Positions 33,920-46,884 are shown, counted from the first letter of the stretch. The stretch is DNA of 64,000 bases from Homalodisca vitripennis (GCF_021130785.1 NW_025776832.1:186001-250000); one strand, 5' to 3'. Made by a program: numbers and translations. The notes: a model not told the origin generated them from the sequence alone.

Positions 33920-36900
33920 TTAAGAACGACTCCTAAATTTGGACGTCTGAATAAAAGCTAATGTGATGAATCCGGCCCAGAAGCCGAAGAGAGAAAAACC
34001 TGTCAAGAATCTAAGAAACACGAATATCATAGTTTGAAATATAACAGATACCCTGATATAACAAATAAGTATAGGGGTAAGGACCTTTGTTTCAATAATT
34101 CTATAAATCTAGTAAGGGTCAGGTGAGTAGAAGTATGAAATCAGAGTTCACAACATTTTAGAAATGAGTATATAATTAGTGTATTTTTAAATTAATAAAC
34201 TATTGACAAAAATGAATAAAATGGAGAAACGAACACTTACTTAGCTATCCAATATAAAATTACATAATATAGTACGTGTGTAATGTCTAAGTATTTGGTT
34301 CAGTAAGTTCTGATAATTTAGTTGTTTCTATTGACACTCTTTAGACTCATGGGGAAAAGAAACTCACTGGAACACAAGTAATATTTTGTCTTGTCAAACG
34401 AATTCTCAAAGACAAGCAACATTTTATTACATATTTACATCGATAACCCGTTTCAATTACTACAATAAATGAGTCAGTGTAAACAAAAGAGTACTGGATA
34501 ACATATGTTCACATGAGTATTAGTCAACAGTTTAAAGTTACAGCATATAAGCTCGTGTCCCCAGATCGGCTTATATGATAGACCCACCGCTCTCGTAAAC
34601 GTTCATATCTAGGATGGTTGGTGTTCCGATCATTTACTATTCCATTTTACAAATTTACTGTTGCTGTTCTCACCTTTCGCTAAAACTTTACATTTTTACT
34701 TGTTTGTCATACATTAGTGTTTGTTTCAGACATTAAACCGAAAATAACCAATAATTTAACTAATTTTGCCACTTTCCATGAACAGTGAACCAGTGGTTGA
34801 TATTACTATTGCAGCCAACCGTGTACGGTCTCGGACGATATGATGTAGGTGTAGCACACCACGTACACAAAATTAGCTGTTTACATCTAGTTATATGTGT
34901 TTATATTTATATTACTATTGCAGCCTACCGTGTACGGTCTCGGACGATATGATGTAGGTGTAGCACACCACGTACACAAAACAAGCTGTTTACATCTAGT
35001 TATATGTGTTTATATTTATATTACTATTGCAGCCTACCGTGCACGGTCTCGGACGATATGATGTAGGTGTAGCACACCAAGTACACAAAACAAGCTGTTT
35101 ACATCTAGTTATATGTGTTTATATTTATATTACTATTGCAGCCTACCGTGCACGGTCTCGGACGATATGATGTAGGTGTAGCACACCACGTACACAAAAC
35201 AAGCTGTTTACATCTAGTTATATGTGTTTATATTTATATTACTATTGCAGCCTACCGTGTACGGTCTCGGACGATATGATGTAGGTGTAGCACACCACGT
35301 ACACAAAATTAGCTGTTTACATCTAGTTATATGTGTTTATATTTATATTACTATTGCAGCCTACCGTGTACGGTCTCGGACGATATGATGTAGGTGTAGC
35401 ACACCACGTACACAAAAACAAGCTGTTTACATCTAGTTATATGTGTTTATATTTATATTACTATTGCAGCCTACCGTGCACGGTCTCGGACGATATGATG
35501 TAGGTGTAGCACACCAAGTACACAAAACAAGCTGTTTACATCTAGTTATATGTGTTTATATTTATATTACTATTGCAGCCTACCGTGCACGGTCTCGGAC
35601 GATATGATGTAGGTGTAGCACACCACGTACACAAAACAAGCTGTTTACATCTAGTTATATGTGTTTATATTTATATTGATATTGCAGCCTACCGTGCACG
35701 GTCTCGGACGATATGATGTAGGTGTAGCACACCACGTACACAAAACAAGCTGTTTACATCTAGTTATATGTGTTTATATTTATATTGATATTGCAGCCTA
35801 CCGTGTACGGTCTCGGACGATATGATGTAGGTGTAGCACACCACGTACACAAAACTAGCTGTTTACATCTAGTTATATGTGTTTATATTTATATTACTAT
35901 TGCAGCCAACCGTGTACGGTCTCGGACGATATGATGTAGGTATAGCACACCAAGTACACAGAACTAGCTGTTTACATCTAGTTATATGTGTTTATATTTA
36001 TATTACTATTGCAGCCTACCGTGTACGGTCTCGGACGATATGATGTAGGTGTAGCACACCACGTACACAAAACAAGCTGTTTACATCTAGTTATATGTGT
36101 TTATATTTATATTACTATTGCAGCCTACCGTGCACGGTCTAGGACGATATGATGTAGGTGTAGCACACCAAGTACACAAAACAAGCTGTTTACATCTAGT
36201 TATATGTGTTTATATTTATATTACTATTGCAGCCTACCGTGCACGGTCTCGGACGATATGATGTAGGTGTAGCACACCACGTACACAAAACAAGCTGTTT
36301 ACATCTAGTTATATGTGTTTATATTTATATTGATATTGCAGCCTACCGTGCACGGTCTCGGACGATATGATGTAGGTGTAGCACACCACGTACACAAAAC
36401 AAGCTGTTTACATCTAGTTATATGTGTTTATATTTATATTGATATTGCAGCCTACCGTGTACGGTCTCGGACGATATGATGTAGGTGTAGCACACCACGT
36501 ACACAAAACTAGCTGTTTACATCTAGTTATATGTGTTTATATTTATATTACTATTGCAGCCAACCGTGTACGGTCTCGGACGATATGATGTAGGTATAGC
36601 ACACCAAGTACACAGAACTAGCTGTTTACATCTAGTTATATGTGTTTATATTTATGTTACTATTGCAGCCTAGCGTGTACAGTCTCGGACGATATGATGT
36701 AGGTGTAGCACACCACGTACACAAAACTAGCTGTTTACATCTAGTTATATGTGTTTATATTTATATTACAAATAACCATTTTTAAATCTGTTAGATGGGG
36801 AACACGATTACATTTAACAAAATTATCCATCGTAAGGAACAGTGTAATCAATGTGTGTGCGTGACCAGGCTTCATCGATTACAATCGTGGAAACCCGAAG

Positions 36901-37459
36901 GGAGTTCTGTACCTCTGATCATCAGTTCTAGATCACTTTTATTGGAACAAATTTTCGATTTATCTACCCATTTAATGCCATTAAAAATAAATTTGATTAA
37001 AGATGCAGTGGCTGTAGGACATAGTAAATAAATAAATGTGACAATATATTACGTACAGTTTCATAATGCAACTTATTTAATTTCTTTGTAGTTTACCATA
37101 TAATTACGAAAACCGTACATAACTCTAGTAAACTTTGATTAATAAATTAAAAAACACTTTAAAATAAATCAAATTAACTGATTTTTTAATTATAATAAAT
37201 ATTTTCTAAATTATTTTGCTGTAAAAGGTTTACGTGGCTTAATACTTTTTGGCGGAGTAAGGTATCATTCTATAATTTAAGGGGAACATACCAAAATTCT
37301 TTTTCCAACGTAAAGTTTGAAAGGTAAAACTTACAGCAAAGGATGTATGTATGTAGAAGAGCACATGCCGATGTCGGAGTCATTCACTGAGGTCTTCTGA
37401 GCCGTTTGTTGAGCACGTTGAAGGTCATCATAAACGTGAGTTTCATTGAATACAGACAT
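33920..37459 (-). CDS. Candidate two-exon gene: small single-pass membrane protein (71 aa)
   Basis: Exon 1 coding part is 37459-37335: ATG followed by 40 codons and two extra bases, starting MSVFNETHVYDDLQ. An acceptor-like TTTTCTTTCTAAG just before it implies an upstream 5' UTR exon. A strong donor GTAAGTTTT starts at 37334. Exon 2 is 34010-33923 plus TAA at 33922-33920, preceded by a good acceptor (GTGTTTCTTAG). It needs exactly one base, matching the two left over by exon 1. Exon 2 encodes a hydrophobic segment (FLTGFSLFGFWAGFITLAFI), a short basic tail (FRSRS) and a stop. The intron is 3,324 bp and holds the 109-bp minisatellite. Exon 1 has N-E-T and N-D-S sites. The predicted topology is a single C-terminal membrane anchor. 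I do not recognise the family; extra exons in the intron are possible. Confidence 0.42.
34798..36771 (+). repeat. 109-bp minisatellite, about 18 units
   Basis: The period was measured from successive ATTACTATTG positions (34802, 34911, 35020, 35129). Units contain the palindrome-like CCGTGCACGG or CCGTGTACGG, GATATGATGTAGGTGTAGCA and TTACATCTAGTTATATGTG. Variant units (GATATTGCAG, ATAGCACACCAAG) recur 651-654 bp apart, giving a six-unit higher-order repeat. It lies in the intron of the candidate gene at 33.9-37.5 kb. Confidence 0.95.
36772..37330. other. Intronic, no feature recognised
   Basis: The plus ORF at 36795-37031 begins with MGNT and shows no known motif or splice support. It lies antisense inside the candidate intron and is most likely chance. 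Confidence 0.4.
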
Positions 37460-37469
37460 ATCTTAGAAA

Positions 37470-40400
37470 GAAAATAAAAAGTTATATTATTGTGACTCTT
37501 TATAAGAAAATTTTAAAACGAATTATCTTATTTTATCATAGATTGAACTTAGAGTTGCACGTGCTGCGCATATTTAACATTGGGTCTACCAATGTTATAT
37601 TACAGTGTTCTTCTCGATAAAGTTACGATGGCAACATTTGAGATCTAAGGCGATTGTAGCTCTAATGGATGTACTTACGAACCTATTCCCCAACCGTTTT
37701 TATATTTCAAAATATCAAAATCTCGAAATTACCAAACTGAATCATTCATAATGATTCATTCAAGCAATATATATTAAATGACAAAAACATAATTCCATGA
37801 TTCCTATCGCATTTAAAAGTATCTTGGCAGGGGTAGAGTAAACTAAAAGAGTCATTCATGGTAGTGAATCCTTGACCTCCTCTCTATGACGTCGGATAGC
37901 ATCTGGCTTCTTATCTACTGTGTTATAACCTGTACTACACACATAAAATATATTAATAACATATATAAAACAAGTTGTATAAAATAACTAATAAACTGAG
38001 AACAGCTTTAAGCTTTAGTCAAGATTTTTCGTTTTACTTTACACAAAAATTTTTAAGTATAAACTTAAAATTATCAGGTTTATTATTCAGTTATATTTAA
38101 AAGTTCTTTAAACGATAGCAACCGGTTTCTTTACTTTCATACAAAATTTCTTGAGAATATTTAATTCTTTTATATTAAGTGAAGATTACGACACTAACGC
38201 TATCACTCGTGAAGGCACTATCAACACAGAAGGCGAATGTTTTTTTGAAGGCTTAAGAATGTAATGGAAAGAGACCAACATGCGCCCGCAGAGGTCGTGA
38301 CGCAGCCTAGCGTGACTTCTCAGAACTAACAGAGCTAATGCAGCCACATTACTGTGTAACTAATACAATCAAAGTTGAACTGCCAACCAATTCATAACGT
38401 GCCAGGTTTTCCCTTGACGTTTTTCCTCTGTGGTTTTAAACAACCAATCAAAGCATAGTAATCATTGGTTTTTCCTCCTATTTCCTGTCTGATAATTTGT
38501 TAACATAACTTCCTTCTGCTTATTTCCAAGAATACTCATACTCCAAATAATGCATAAAATACGATCGCATCCGCTCTTGAAGTTAGTATTTTAGTACTCA
38601 CTCAAAATTATAATTTGTTTTTTTAATTGTATTGTATCCGGGCTTCCCACGTGACATAATTCGAACTTATATGCAAACATCCACACTTAAACAGTTTTAA
38701 ATATCAAAAGATTTCAGTAGTATCCTTTCTATTATCGTACAGTAACGAGAAAGCACTGTGAGTTCAAAATCCATAATACTTTCTCAGTGAGCACATATGG
38801 CATAATATGAAGGAACCTTTAAAATAATTTTGAAATTTAAGGAGGTACAGTTAGGTTAATATTATTAAATTGTTTAAACAACGCTTATGTTCAACTAGGA
38901 AAGCTATCGTACGGAATTCCAGTTCTTTCGTGGAAGAAATACCACCGCCCAAATTCAATTAATTGACATGTTTAGGACTGTGATAAATTCTTAAAAGGAA
39001 ACACCCAGCTGACTGTATTTATTTGTATCCTCAACTCAATCAGATCATTAATGAAAGAGCAATCATCCATACATTTCTCCATCCGTCCAATCTTTTACAT
39101 TCATAATATTAGTAAAATGTACTATTTCAATCTTGAAAATAACAACAAAATCGTTAATTACTAATATAACTAAATTGATACACTAGCAAACTTTTCAGTC
39201 ACAAGATACGTTTTATTCATTCCAACGAAATATCAATAATTAAAAAAAATGCACGTACTGAATGACTTATGCATAAAGGTAAATGTAAAGAAACGAGAGC
39301 AGTAAAAGCTGACGTTGAATTATACAGTCGGCCGGATCAGTCGGCCACATCTGTTTGAGGGATAACCTTTTGAGAGAAACATTATGACCCATCTTCCTTT
39401 CTTCCTTTTCGGGGCAAAATGCATAAGCGAGTAGAGTATAATATTCATAAAGTCAACTGTTTGAAATCTCGCAATCAGCATCTGTTTTACCTTGCGATTT
39501 GTATCTAAACATTAAAAGTTTGAGATATAAGATACTGTTCAATTTACATTATAATATTTAATTGTAACTGTGTTAGAAAGTTGGTATTATCCGTTATAAT
39601 TAAGATACAAAATAGTATACGGGCATCGTTTTATATATTAAATGTATAAATATTCTTTAGTTGTATAATAATTGATTTAGGGTTTAAAAAACTTCAAGCT
39701 GTAATTGTAAATAGTTTCGGATTAGGTAGGATGTGAATAACTTTATGGAATGTAACTCTAAATTAGTACTATAGTAAAGTGAAGCTTGATCATATGAAGT
39801 CATGCAGTTTTTTAATCAGAAAGTTAACTAACTTAGAGTAACTTAACGTAACATAATATGTGACATATTAAAATTTCAAACCATTATAACTTTGTTTCAG
39901 AATCTGTTTACTCATCAAACATACCGTTCCCATTATGTTAACCTATCAGACCAGCATAAAAGTCCCAAGGAGTTATATGCTTCATTATTGACCTCAATGT
40001 TGCCTATATGGATAGAAATGAAGATTCGCGTAACTAATACCTTATTCTCGAGTTATTTTGTGTATAGAAGCCAGAAGTACTGTTGCCTAGACCGTCTCGG
40101 TGATAAGCTTCGCTAACGCTCTGTCGGTAACACCTGTCAAGAACTACTCTAGAGACCCCTGAGTGTGTATTCTGTAATTAATTTTAAAGCTTAATATACG
40201 TCTGTAAACATTGCGTATTCTGTTTTTGTAACTCCACTAATCACTAGGTAAAGTAATTATTATTCAAGTTCATTAATTTTCTTTTTAGTTTTGACTAAAA
40301 ATCTTCTAATTAAATTGTCAAAAAGAGACAAAATACCTCTTATTTCATGATTAAATATAAAAATTTATAAACTGTTGATACGTTGGTAAATTTTACCCTA

Positions 40401-41535
40401 TAAAACAGACAGTTGTTTAATAGATTAGCATAGCTTACAGCCACTAAAGAAGGATATTGTATACTATAGGGAAGGTACGAACACAATAATCCAGGATACG
40501 AAGCAGTGATTAATAAAGATCTGTATGCGAGGCATGATGAATGATTCCAAGAACCGCTAACCGCTTATTACATTTCAATTATTGTTGGAGACACAGTACG
40601 AGAACTGGTATTGTTTTGATCTGTTTAGAACCGATGAGAATCTTTAACGCGGTTTAAAGAACTATAGTTGGAACTGTTATTAACTGTAGAAAAATAACAA
40701 TGTGGGTCGACCATCAGGGCGCTCGGGGTGTGGCGACGAGACTGGCGGACCTTCCTGTGGCGAAGATTGGACTGGCTGCACCTACGCCTACACCTATACC
40801 TATCAGCTAAGAACCTCCTTTTACTTCTAATATTCACAATTATTTTGAAATTGTTTTATATTGCTAAAATATGTTTTACTATTATTTAAAATACTTTTGT
40901 CTTACGTATAGAATAGAAGTAAACCTTTTTATTTATTTTTTATTCGCCTAAGTTGTGTATATGTGTTTGGGTGTGTGTGTATGCGTGCATTGTATGTATG
41001 TATGTGAATATGTAATGTATACCCTTCAGCGAACTACATATTTTAGTTCAGAGTCTCTTACCTCAAAGTTGGAATACAGTCATACTATTAGTTACTAGCC
41101 TAATGATATTTATACTTGATTTGAAATTAACTACATTCGTATTACCTATTATTTGGTCTTAATAAGCATATGCGTGTCGTATATATGTATGTATACTATA
41201 TATAGCATACTTAATTCAAATATTTATAATTTATGAACCTACTGTATTAGAGATTATTACTATATGAAACAAAATATTTGCTCGGACATATTAATTCATT
41301 ACTAAATTAAATATTATTTATTACATATTTGTTTTATGAGCTAATCGCCTTAATTTTTAGTCCAAGTCGTTAGAACAGTTTTAAGATCCCCCCCAAATTT
41401 ACTTTTTACCACTATTTAAATTATTTACATTATTGGAGCTGACCAAGTGAGTAAATGAAAACTATGTCAGTACCCACGTTTTCATTGCGTGAATGTTTAA
41501 ATAATAAAAATATTATCGATTTTTACTGTCAGAAT
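37470..41535. other. AT-rich stretch, two GC-richer patches
   Basis: 38255-38335 (with GTCGTGACGCAGCC) lies upstream of the minus-strand gene and might be its promoter or 5' UTR exon, but no donor was found. 40690-40812 is GC-rich, with a 36-codon plus ORF starting ATGTGGGTC and ending in a Pro/Thr-rich APTPTPIPIS tail; it has no partner. The remainder is featureless. Confidence 0.35.
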
Positions 41536-41539
41536 ATGT

Positions 41540-44500
41540 CTTTTTTTATTAAACCGTATGAGTGTGTGTGGTTTGAGTGTGTAGCCGAGTCTTGTGCCTG
41601 TGTCGCGTGTCGCTCCGCCTCGTCGTGGTCTTGTCACGGCTAGCCGTGCGGAGTCCTGACGCACCCGCCCGTGCTCGACGCGCTGTCGGTGCCTCTGCCT
41701 CACCTCCTCTCCACCATGCTCTTCGCCAATCACTGTCATCTTTCCGTTCTTTTCTTAAATTGGCTCACGTCAACGCTCAGTCCCTCTTCTGCCACATAGA
41801 TAAATTCCGCACTATTTTCGATTCCATTCAATTTGATATCATTTTAGTCTCTGAAACTTGGCTTAAATCCCATATAACTGACAAGAACGTTGAGCTTCAC
41901 GGGTACAATATTTATAGAAACGATCGCACTTCGAAGGGAGGCGGTGGAGTGGCCGCTTATGTAAAATCTCATCTTCCTGTATCTGTCCTTTACTCTTCCG
42001 ATAACTCCAGGTTAGGGTGTCCTGAGTACATGATTATCGATATTAGTTGTAATGGGATACACGTTCTAGTGGCTGTGTGCTACAGGGCACCTGGCCTGGA
42101 TTTTCATGTGGAATTCGAACACTCACTTATCAATTTTATGGCTCCTTATCGACATGTCATTGTGATGGGGGACTTTAACTGCAATTTACTGGGACCTGAT
42201 AACTACGACAAGACCAACTTGACTAACCTCTTCCTTTCTTGTAATTTAATTATTCTTCCACTAAACGCCACTCACCACACAGCTACTGCCGACACATTGC
42301 TGGACGTTATGGCAGTTGCTGACCCGGATCGCGTTGTGCATCATGGACAATACCCTGCCCCTGGCCTTTCTCGACATGACCTCATCTTCTGTGTTTACAG
42401 ACTATCCATTCCTAAGGCGTGCCCCAAATTCGTATCCTTCAGAAATTACAAATATATTGATTCAGATGCTCTTCTCAATGATGCGTGGGCTTTACCTTGG
42501 AATGAGGTAATTCTAGCCCCTACTGTTGATCTTATGGTCAATAAATTTAGCTCTTTTGTTTCTTCACTTTGTGACCAGCACGCTCCACTGGTGACAAGGA
42601 GGGCTACTAGGCGGCCAGCTCCCTGGATCACAGATGATATACGTAATTTGCAGGCTCAAAGAGATTCTGCATTTCGTAAAGCAAAACGTACTAAGTCACC
42701 TTCTGATTGGCTAATATATAAAAGACTAAGGAACAGAGTCAAGCAACAATTTCGCAATGCCAAAATAAGATTTTACTATCTACAATTTTCTGTTCAACAA
42801 TCAACAAAATCGTTATGGAAAAAAGTGAAAGAGCTTGGCATAGGTAAAGTTAACTCTGATAAGCCTATCTCAATTGATCTAAATATAATCAATAACTACT
42901 TTGTGGATATCCCAATTGATCTATCCGGGGCCCGTGATTATACCAATGAGTTGAGTGTTGTTCCACTTAATCGTGCTCGGCATCAGTTCTCTTTTGCTAG
43001 TGTGACTGAGACTGACGTTATGAGTGCGATCTTGAGAATTTCTAGTAACGCAGTTGGAGCCGATAAAATACCTATGAAATTGTTGAGATATATTCTTCCC
43101 GTAGTAGTTCCTATTATTACAAATATTTTTAACAGATCTCTTTCTTCTTCAATATTTCCGTCTGTTTGGAAACTCGCTATTGTTCGCCCACTTCAAAAAT
43201 GTTCATGCCCTGGTGACCCCTCAGACTTCAGACCTATTAGCATTCTATCAGCTTTATCTAAATGCCTTGAGAGAGTGGTGCATCAACAAGTATGTTTCTT
43301 TCTCGAATCCAATAAACTTTTGTCCAACTTTCAATCAGGATTTCGTACTAATCACAGTACAACGAGTGCTCTTTTAAAAATCACTGAAGATATACGTTCG
43401 GCAATGGACAAAAGGCTTGTTACTATTTTAACGCTTTTTGATTTTTCTAAGGCTTTTGACTGCGTTTACCACCCATTGCTTCTTTTGAAATTGTCTAAAA
43501 TCGGATTCTCTGATGGCTGTGTGGGTCGTATCTGTCGGATCGTCAGCAGTGTGTTAGGTCTAACGACAAAGACTCCTACTGGAAACCTGTGAATCGAGGG
43601 GTGCCACAGGGCTCTGTCCTTGGCCCTCTTCTTTTTTCAATTTACATCGACGATTTGACTGCTATGATCAAACACTAATTTTTTCACCTGTATGCCGACG
43701 ATTTACAAATTTACAACCACTTTTCCATTTCGAACTATCTAAACATTGTTGCTGACATGAACACTGACATTGACGCTATTGCAACGTGGGCCTTCAAACA
43801 CGGACTGAAACTTAACGAAAGCAAGACTCAAACTATTCTTATTGGAACTTCCAGACTTCTGAGCGGTATCGACTTGAACAACACTCCTACACTCATTTTG
43901 AACGGTCATCCTCTTTCATACAGTGACAAGGTCAAAAATCTTGGACTGACTATTACAAAAACTCTTAGTTGGGCCAATAATGTTACTGAGACTTGTGGCA
44001 GGATGTTTGCTGGTATTCATAGTCTTAAGCAATTTGCTATTTATTTACCTTTGAATTTGAAAGTAATGCTAGTGAAGACCCTGATTTTCTGCCATTTCAA
44101 TTACTGTAGCGAAGTTATAAATGACATGACGGTTGAGCTTTCGGACAGATTACAACGTGCTCAAAATTATTGTGTTCGCTTTATCTTCAACCTCAGACGA
44201 TATGACCATATAACACCCTTCATCAATCAGTTACATCTGTTAAAGTTGAATCTACTCCGTCAGTTCCACATTCTCAGCATGTTACATTCTATTTTGTATA
44301 ACGATCATTCCCCTTCCTATCTGTCTGAACGCTTTTCTTTCATTTCTGGAATAAGCAATTGGAATACTCGACGTGGAGCCTCTCTGTTATCTATTCCTGT
44401 TCATAGATCCTCTATTTACAGTAAATCATTCACAGTCTCTGCTTGTCGACTTTGGAATAATCTCCCGGATCATATTAGAGGTATTCGTAGTCGGGAACGG

Positions 44501-44885
44501 TTTCGGGGGGTGCTTAGGGACCATCTGTTTTGGGCCTCTTCGGGTTGACGATATCGTGGCATAGGGTATGGGACGATGGCTTTGTATGAATGGTGATGGA
44601 TGAATGTCTGTTAACTTCCTTGTAAGTTTTATTCTATGTATTTATTTTTAGTTTCATAGAAAACCTTTGTTTCATTTTATTACTTTATATAAATAGATAT
44701 TATAATTTTCGATTGTAAAATAGTAATGTAAACTGTATTGTGGCTCTTATTTTACAGTAATAGTAGAGTTTATTAATTTATGGTTAGGTGTAAGAGAGGA
44801 CGTAATAGTCCTAACCTCGCCAATTGAATATGTTTTACGTTGTATTCAATAAAGTCATTTTTCATTTCATTTCATTTCATTTCAA
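41540..44885 (+). mobile_element. Non-LTR retrotransposon (CR1/L2/jockey-like), nearly intact 3' part
   Basis: The element comprises a GC-rich 5' segment (41540-41720), an endonuclease-RT frame, a 3' UTR, AATAAA at 44849-44854 and a (CATTT)n tail at 44857-44884. A short repeated tail in place of poly-A is known from several CR1/L2-related and I-type lineages. No ORF1 is seen, so it is 5'-truncated or of a single-ORF type. FSKAFD and YADD favour the CR1/L2/Daphne group; the exact clade is not determined. Confidence 0.85.
41577..44548 (+). pseudogene. Endonuclease-reverse transcriptase ORF with one frameshift and one stop
   Basis: The protein nicks target DNA and primes reverse transcription. 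The APE-type endonuclease begins near 41760 (HVNAQSL), then SETWL, a GGGGVAAYVK loop, GDFNCN and SRHDLIF near 42370. RT blocks are VWKLAIVRPLQK, DFRPISILSALSKCLERV, QSGFRTNHST and FDFSKAFDCVYHPLLLLKLS in the first frame, to about 43520. After a frame change near 43520-43532 come [20 protein letters not shown] and Y-A-D-D (43691-43702). An in-frame TAA lies at 43676-43678. The C-terminal part is open to 44548 and ends in the usual thumb and carboxyl block (SACRLWNNLP). The true start codon is uncertain. With only two lesions, this is a recent insertion. Confidence 0.9.
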
Positions 44886-45194
44886 TCCTGTTATTTAATT
44901 ATCACTACTGTACTGTACTCGTTACGTAAAAAATTATGGTTTCAATTTTACACACACACATGGTATTGTATCAAAGAATTTTGACACGAATCTTTACCTT
45001 GTTAGCCCAACAGATAAACTTTGCACAGCCCTTCAGCAGACGTGTATACCTCTACAGTATTTTGACATGAATATCAGTTTGGCAGACCAAACAGTTGTGC
45101 TAGCAACAAAACGGCTTGCAACAGTCCAGAGTACACTAGAGAGGATACGTGTAAGATTGCAGACCACCGGTGTATAATACTCCTGTATTGCGGC

Positions 45195-45389
45195 TCAGTG
45201 ACATAAAAACCGCTCTTCCCTATTCCCAACACTGACGGGATGTAACAGTGGGCGGACCGTATTCCATGCACGTTTTTCAGTTACATTTGTATACTCAGCC
45301 TGCTCTTCTCCGTTTATGATATTAAATATACATATATACAAACCAACCAAAAGAAATATTCTTTTTATCTTGCTTGTATCGCTTAACAT
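45195..45389 (-). CDS. Small secreted-type ORF (64 aa), unassigned
   Basis: It starts with a basic pair and a hydrophobic core typical of a signal peptide (KRIFLLVGLYICIFNIINGE), with plausible cleavage after N-G. The remaining roughly 35 residues contain an N-V-T site, a K-R dibasic site followed by AWNTVRPLLHPVSVG, a second basic region (NREER) and a near-terminal Cys. That layout resembles a peptide-hormone precursor, but no known family is recognised. No splice site or poly-A signal supports it, and a second ORF (45271-45074) overlaps in another frame. It could be chance in AT-rich DNA. Confidence 0.25.
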   Translation of the reverse strand: MLSDTSKIKRIFLLVGLYICIFNIINGEEQAEYTNVTEKRAWNTVRPLLHPVSVGNREERFLCH

Positions 45390-45719
45390 TAACTTTATTT
45401 GTACAATTTTTGAACACTTTCCTAATTTGTCAACTTATAACAAAATATTTTTAAACGATTTATATTAAATGTAAAATCTACAAAAATATATTTCTTTTTA
45501 ATGTTTTAAGGCGTAAACTAGCGTCTTACCGCTTCGAAATACATTTATTGGTAACAGTTCTTGTGAATTTGGTAAATTATATAAACTACTAAGAACAAAA
45601 TGCATTCTTAAGTTACAGAACATTTTTAATTGCGTAATGTTAAGTAATACATAAGTAATTAATCGAATCTGTTTTGTGTAGTATATGAAGGACTATCTCA
45701 ATACAGTTTACATTAAAGC

Positions 45720-46335
45720 TGGTTACGTTTAGATGCAAATTTGTTTACGTGTGAAATGATAATCGCATATAGGCATTTTAACCAAATTTCATAAATAATA
45801 TATAACCACTAACTCTGGCTAGGTTTAGATGTGTATTTGATTACGTTTGAAATGACAAGCTCAAACCGGCACACAAACCGAATACAAGAATTAATATATA
45901 AAATTTTTATTAACTATGGCTAGGTTTAGATTGTTATTTGTTTCCGTGTAATGTCTAGACCAAACATTCATTCGAACCAAATTTATGGATAAATTATAAC
46001 GTTTACATTAACTCTGGGTGGGTTTAGGTTCTTATTTGTATAATTTTGAAATGAAAAACCCAAACCGTTAGTCGAAACAAGTTTCTAGAATAGTGTACAA
46101 TGTATTCACTAACTCTGGCTATGTTTAGATGCTTATTTGTTTACTAATCATGTAAACCTAGCCAGAGTAAATGTGAACGTTATCGGTTATACTGAAAATT
46201 CGGTTAGATTGCAGGTTTTGTTTTAAATTCACATGAATAATAAATCAACATCTAAACCTAGCCAGAGACAAGGCCAACGTTATAGATTAATTCAGAAATG
46301 TAACTTGAGTAGCCTACTGGTTTGGGCTTGTAATT
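45720..46335. repeat. Fold-back cluster of about 100-bp repeats
   Basis: The phrase AACTCTGGCTAGGTTTAGAT and its neighbours recur in direct orientation near 45725, 45810, 45918, 46010 and 46112, and in inverted orientation (CTAAACCTAGCCAGAG) near 46158 and 46254. Between the phrases, variants of TTATTTGTTTACGTGTGAAATGA and of CAAACC...GAACCAAATT also recur. The right third is thus the reverse complement of the left part. It may be a MITE or fold-back element; no transposase is present. Confidence 0.65.
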
Positions 46336-46884
46336 TTACATTTTTATAATACAGTTAATTTGTGATCAATATTTATTTTGCTAACCTTAATTTTTTTTTA
46401 ATTTGAAATATACAAATCAATATTCATATATTGATGATTATTGTCCCTACTCATAGGGACAAAATAATAGAGGCTTTGTTTCTTTTCACACACACACACA
46501 CACATGTGTTATTTAAAAGTACGTATATTATTCTGTATTATTACATATTTTTATTATTATTTTTGAAATTTTTACGTAGGACTGACAGTTTTTGGGAGAT
46601 CATAATCATTTTGAAATAAAATCATTAATAAAATTATTTAAATTTATTTTTATTTCCCTTTTAGTTAAAATAACTGCAACCATTACAAGTTTTACTACAC
46701 TGGATCATTTTTTTTTAATACATATGAATAAACAGACATTAACAAAGCGAAATAGGTCATAAGTTCATATTAATTTTTTGTGTCTACTACCACATCCTGA
46801 AGTTTTGCCAACCTCTCGCAAATCGCTCTGTATGTAATTGTATTAATCAAAACATCTAAAATAATGTTTTATAACAAATAAATT

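Noticed and set aside
34560..34640. Additional internal exon (minus, GTPTILDMNVYESGGS-like reading)
   Set aside because: No convincing acceptor upstream and the frame ends in a stop before a donor.
34798..36771. Repeated splice-acceptor-like ATTGCAG sites as mini-exons
   Set aside because: They recur once per minisatellite unit, with no open frame or donor pairing; more likely a sequence coincidence of the repeat.
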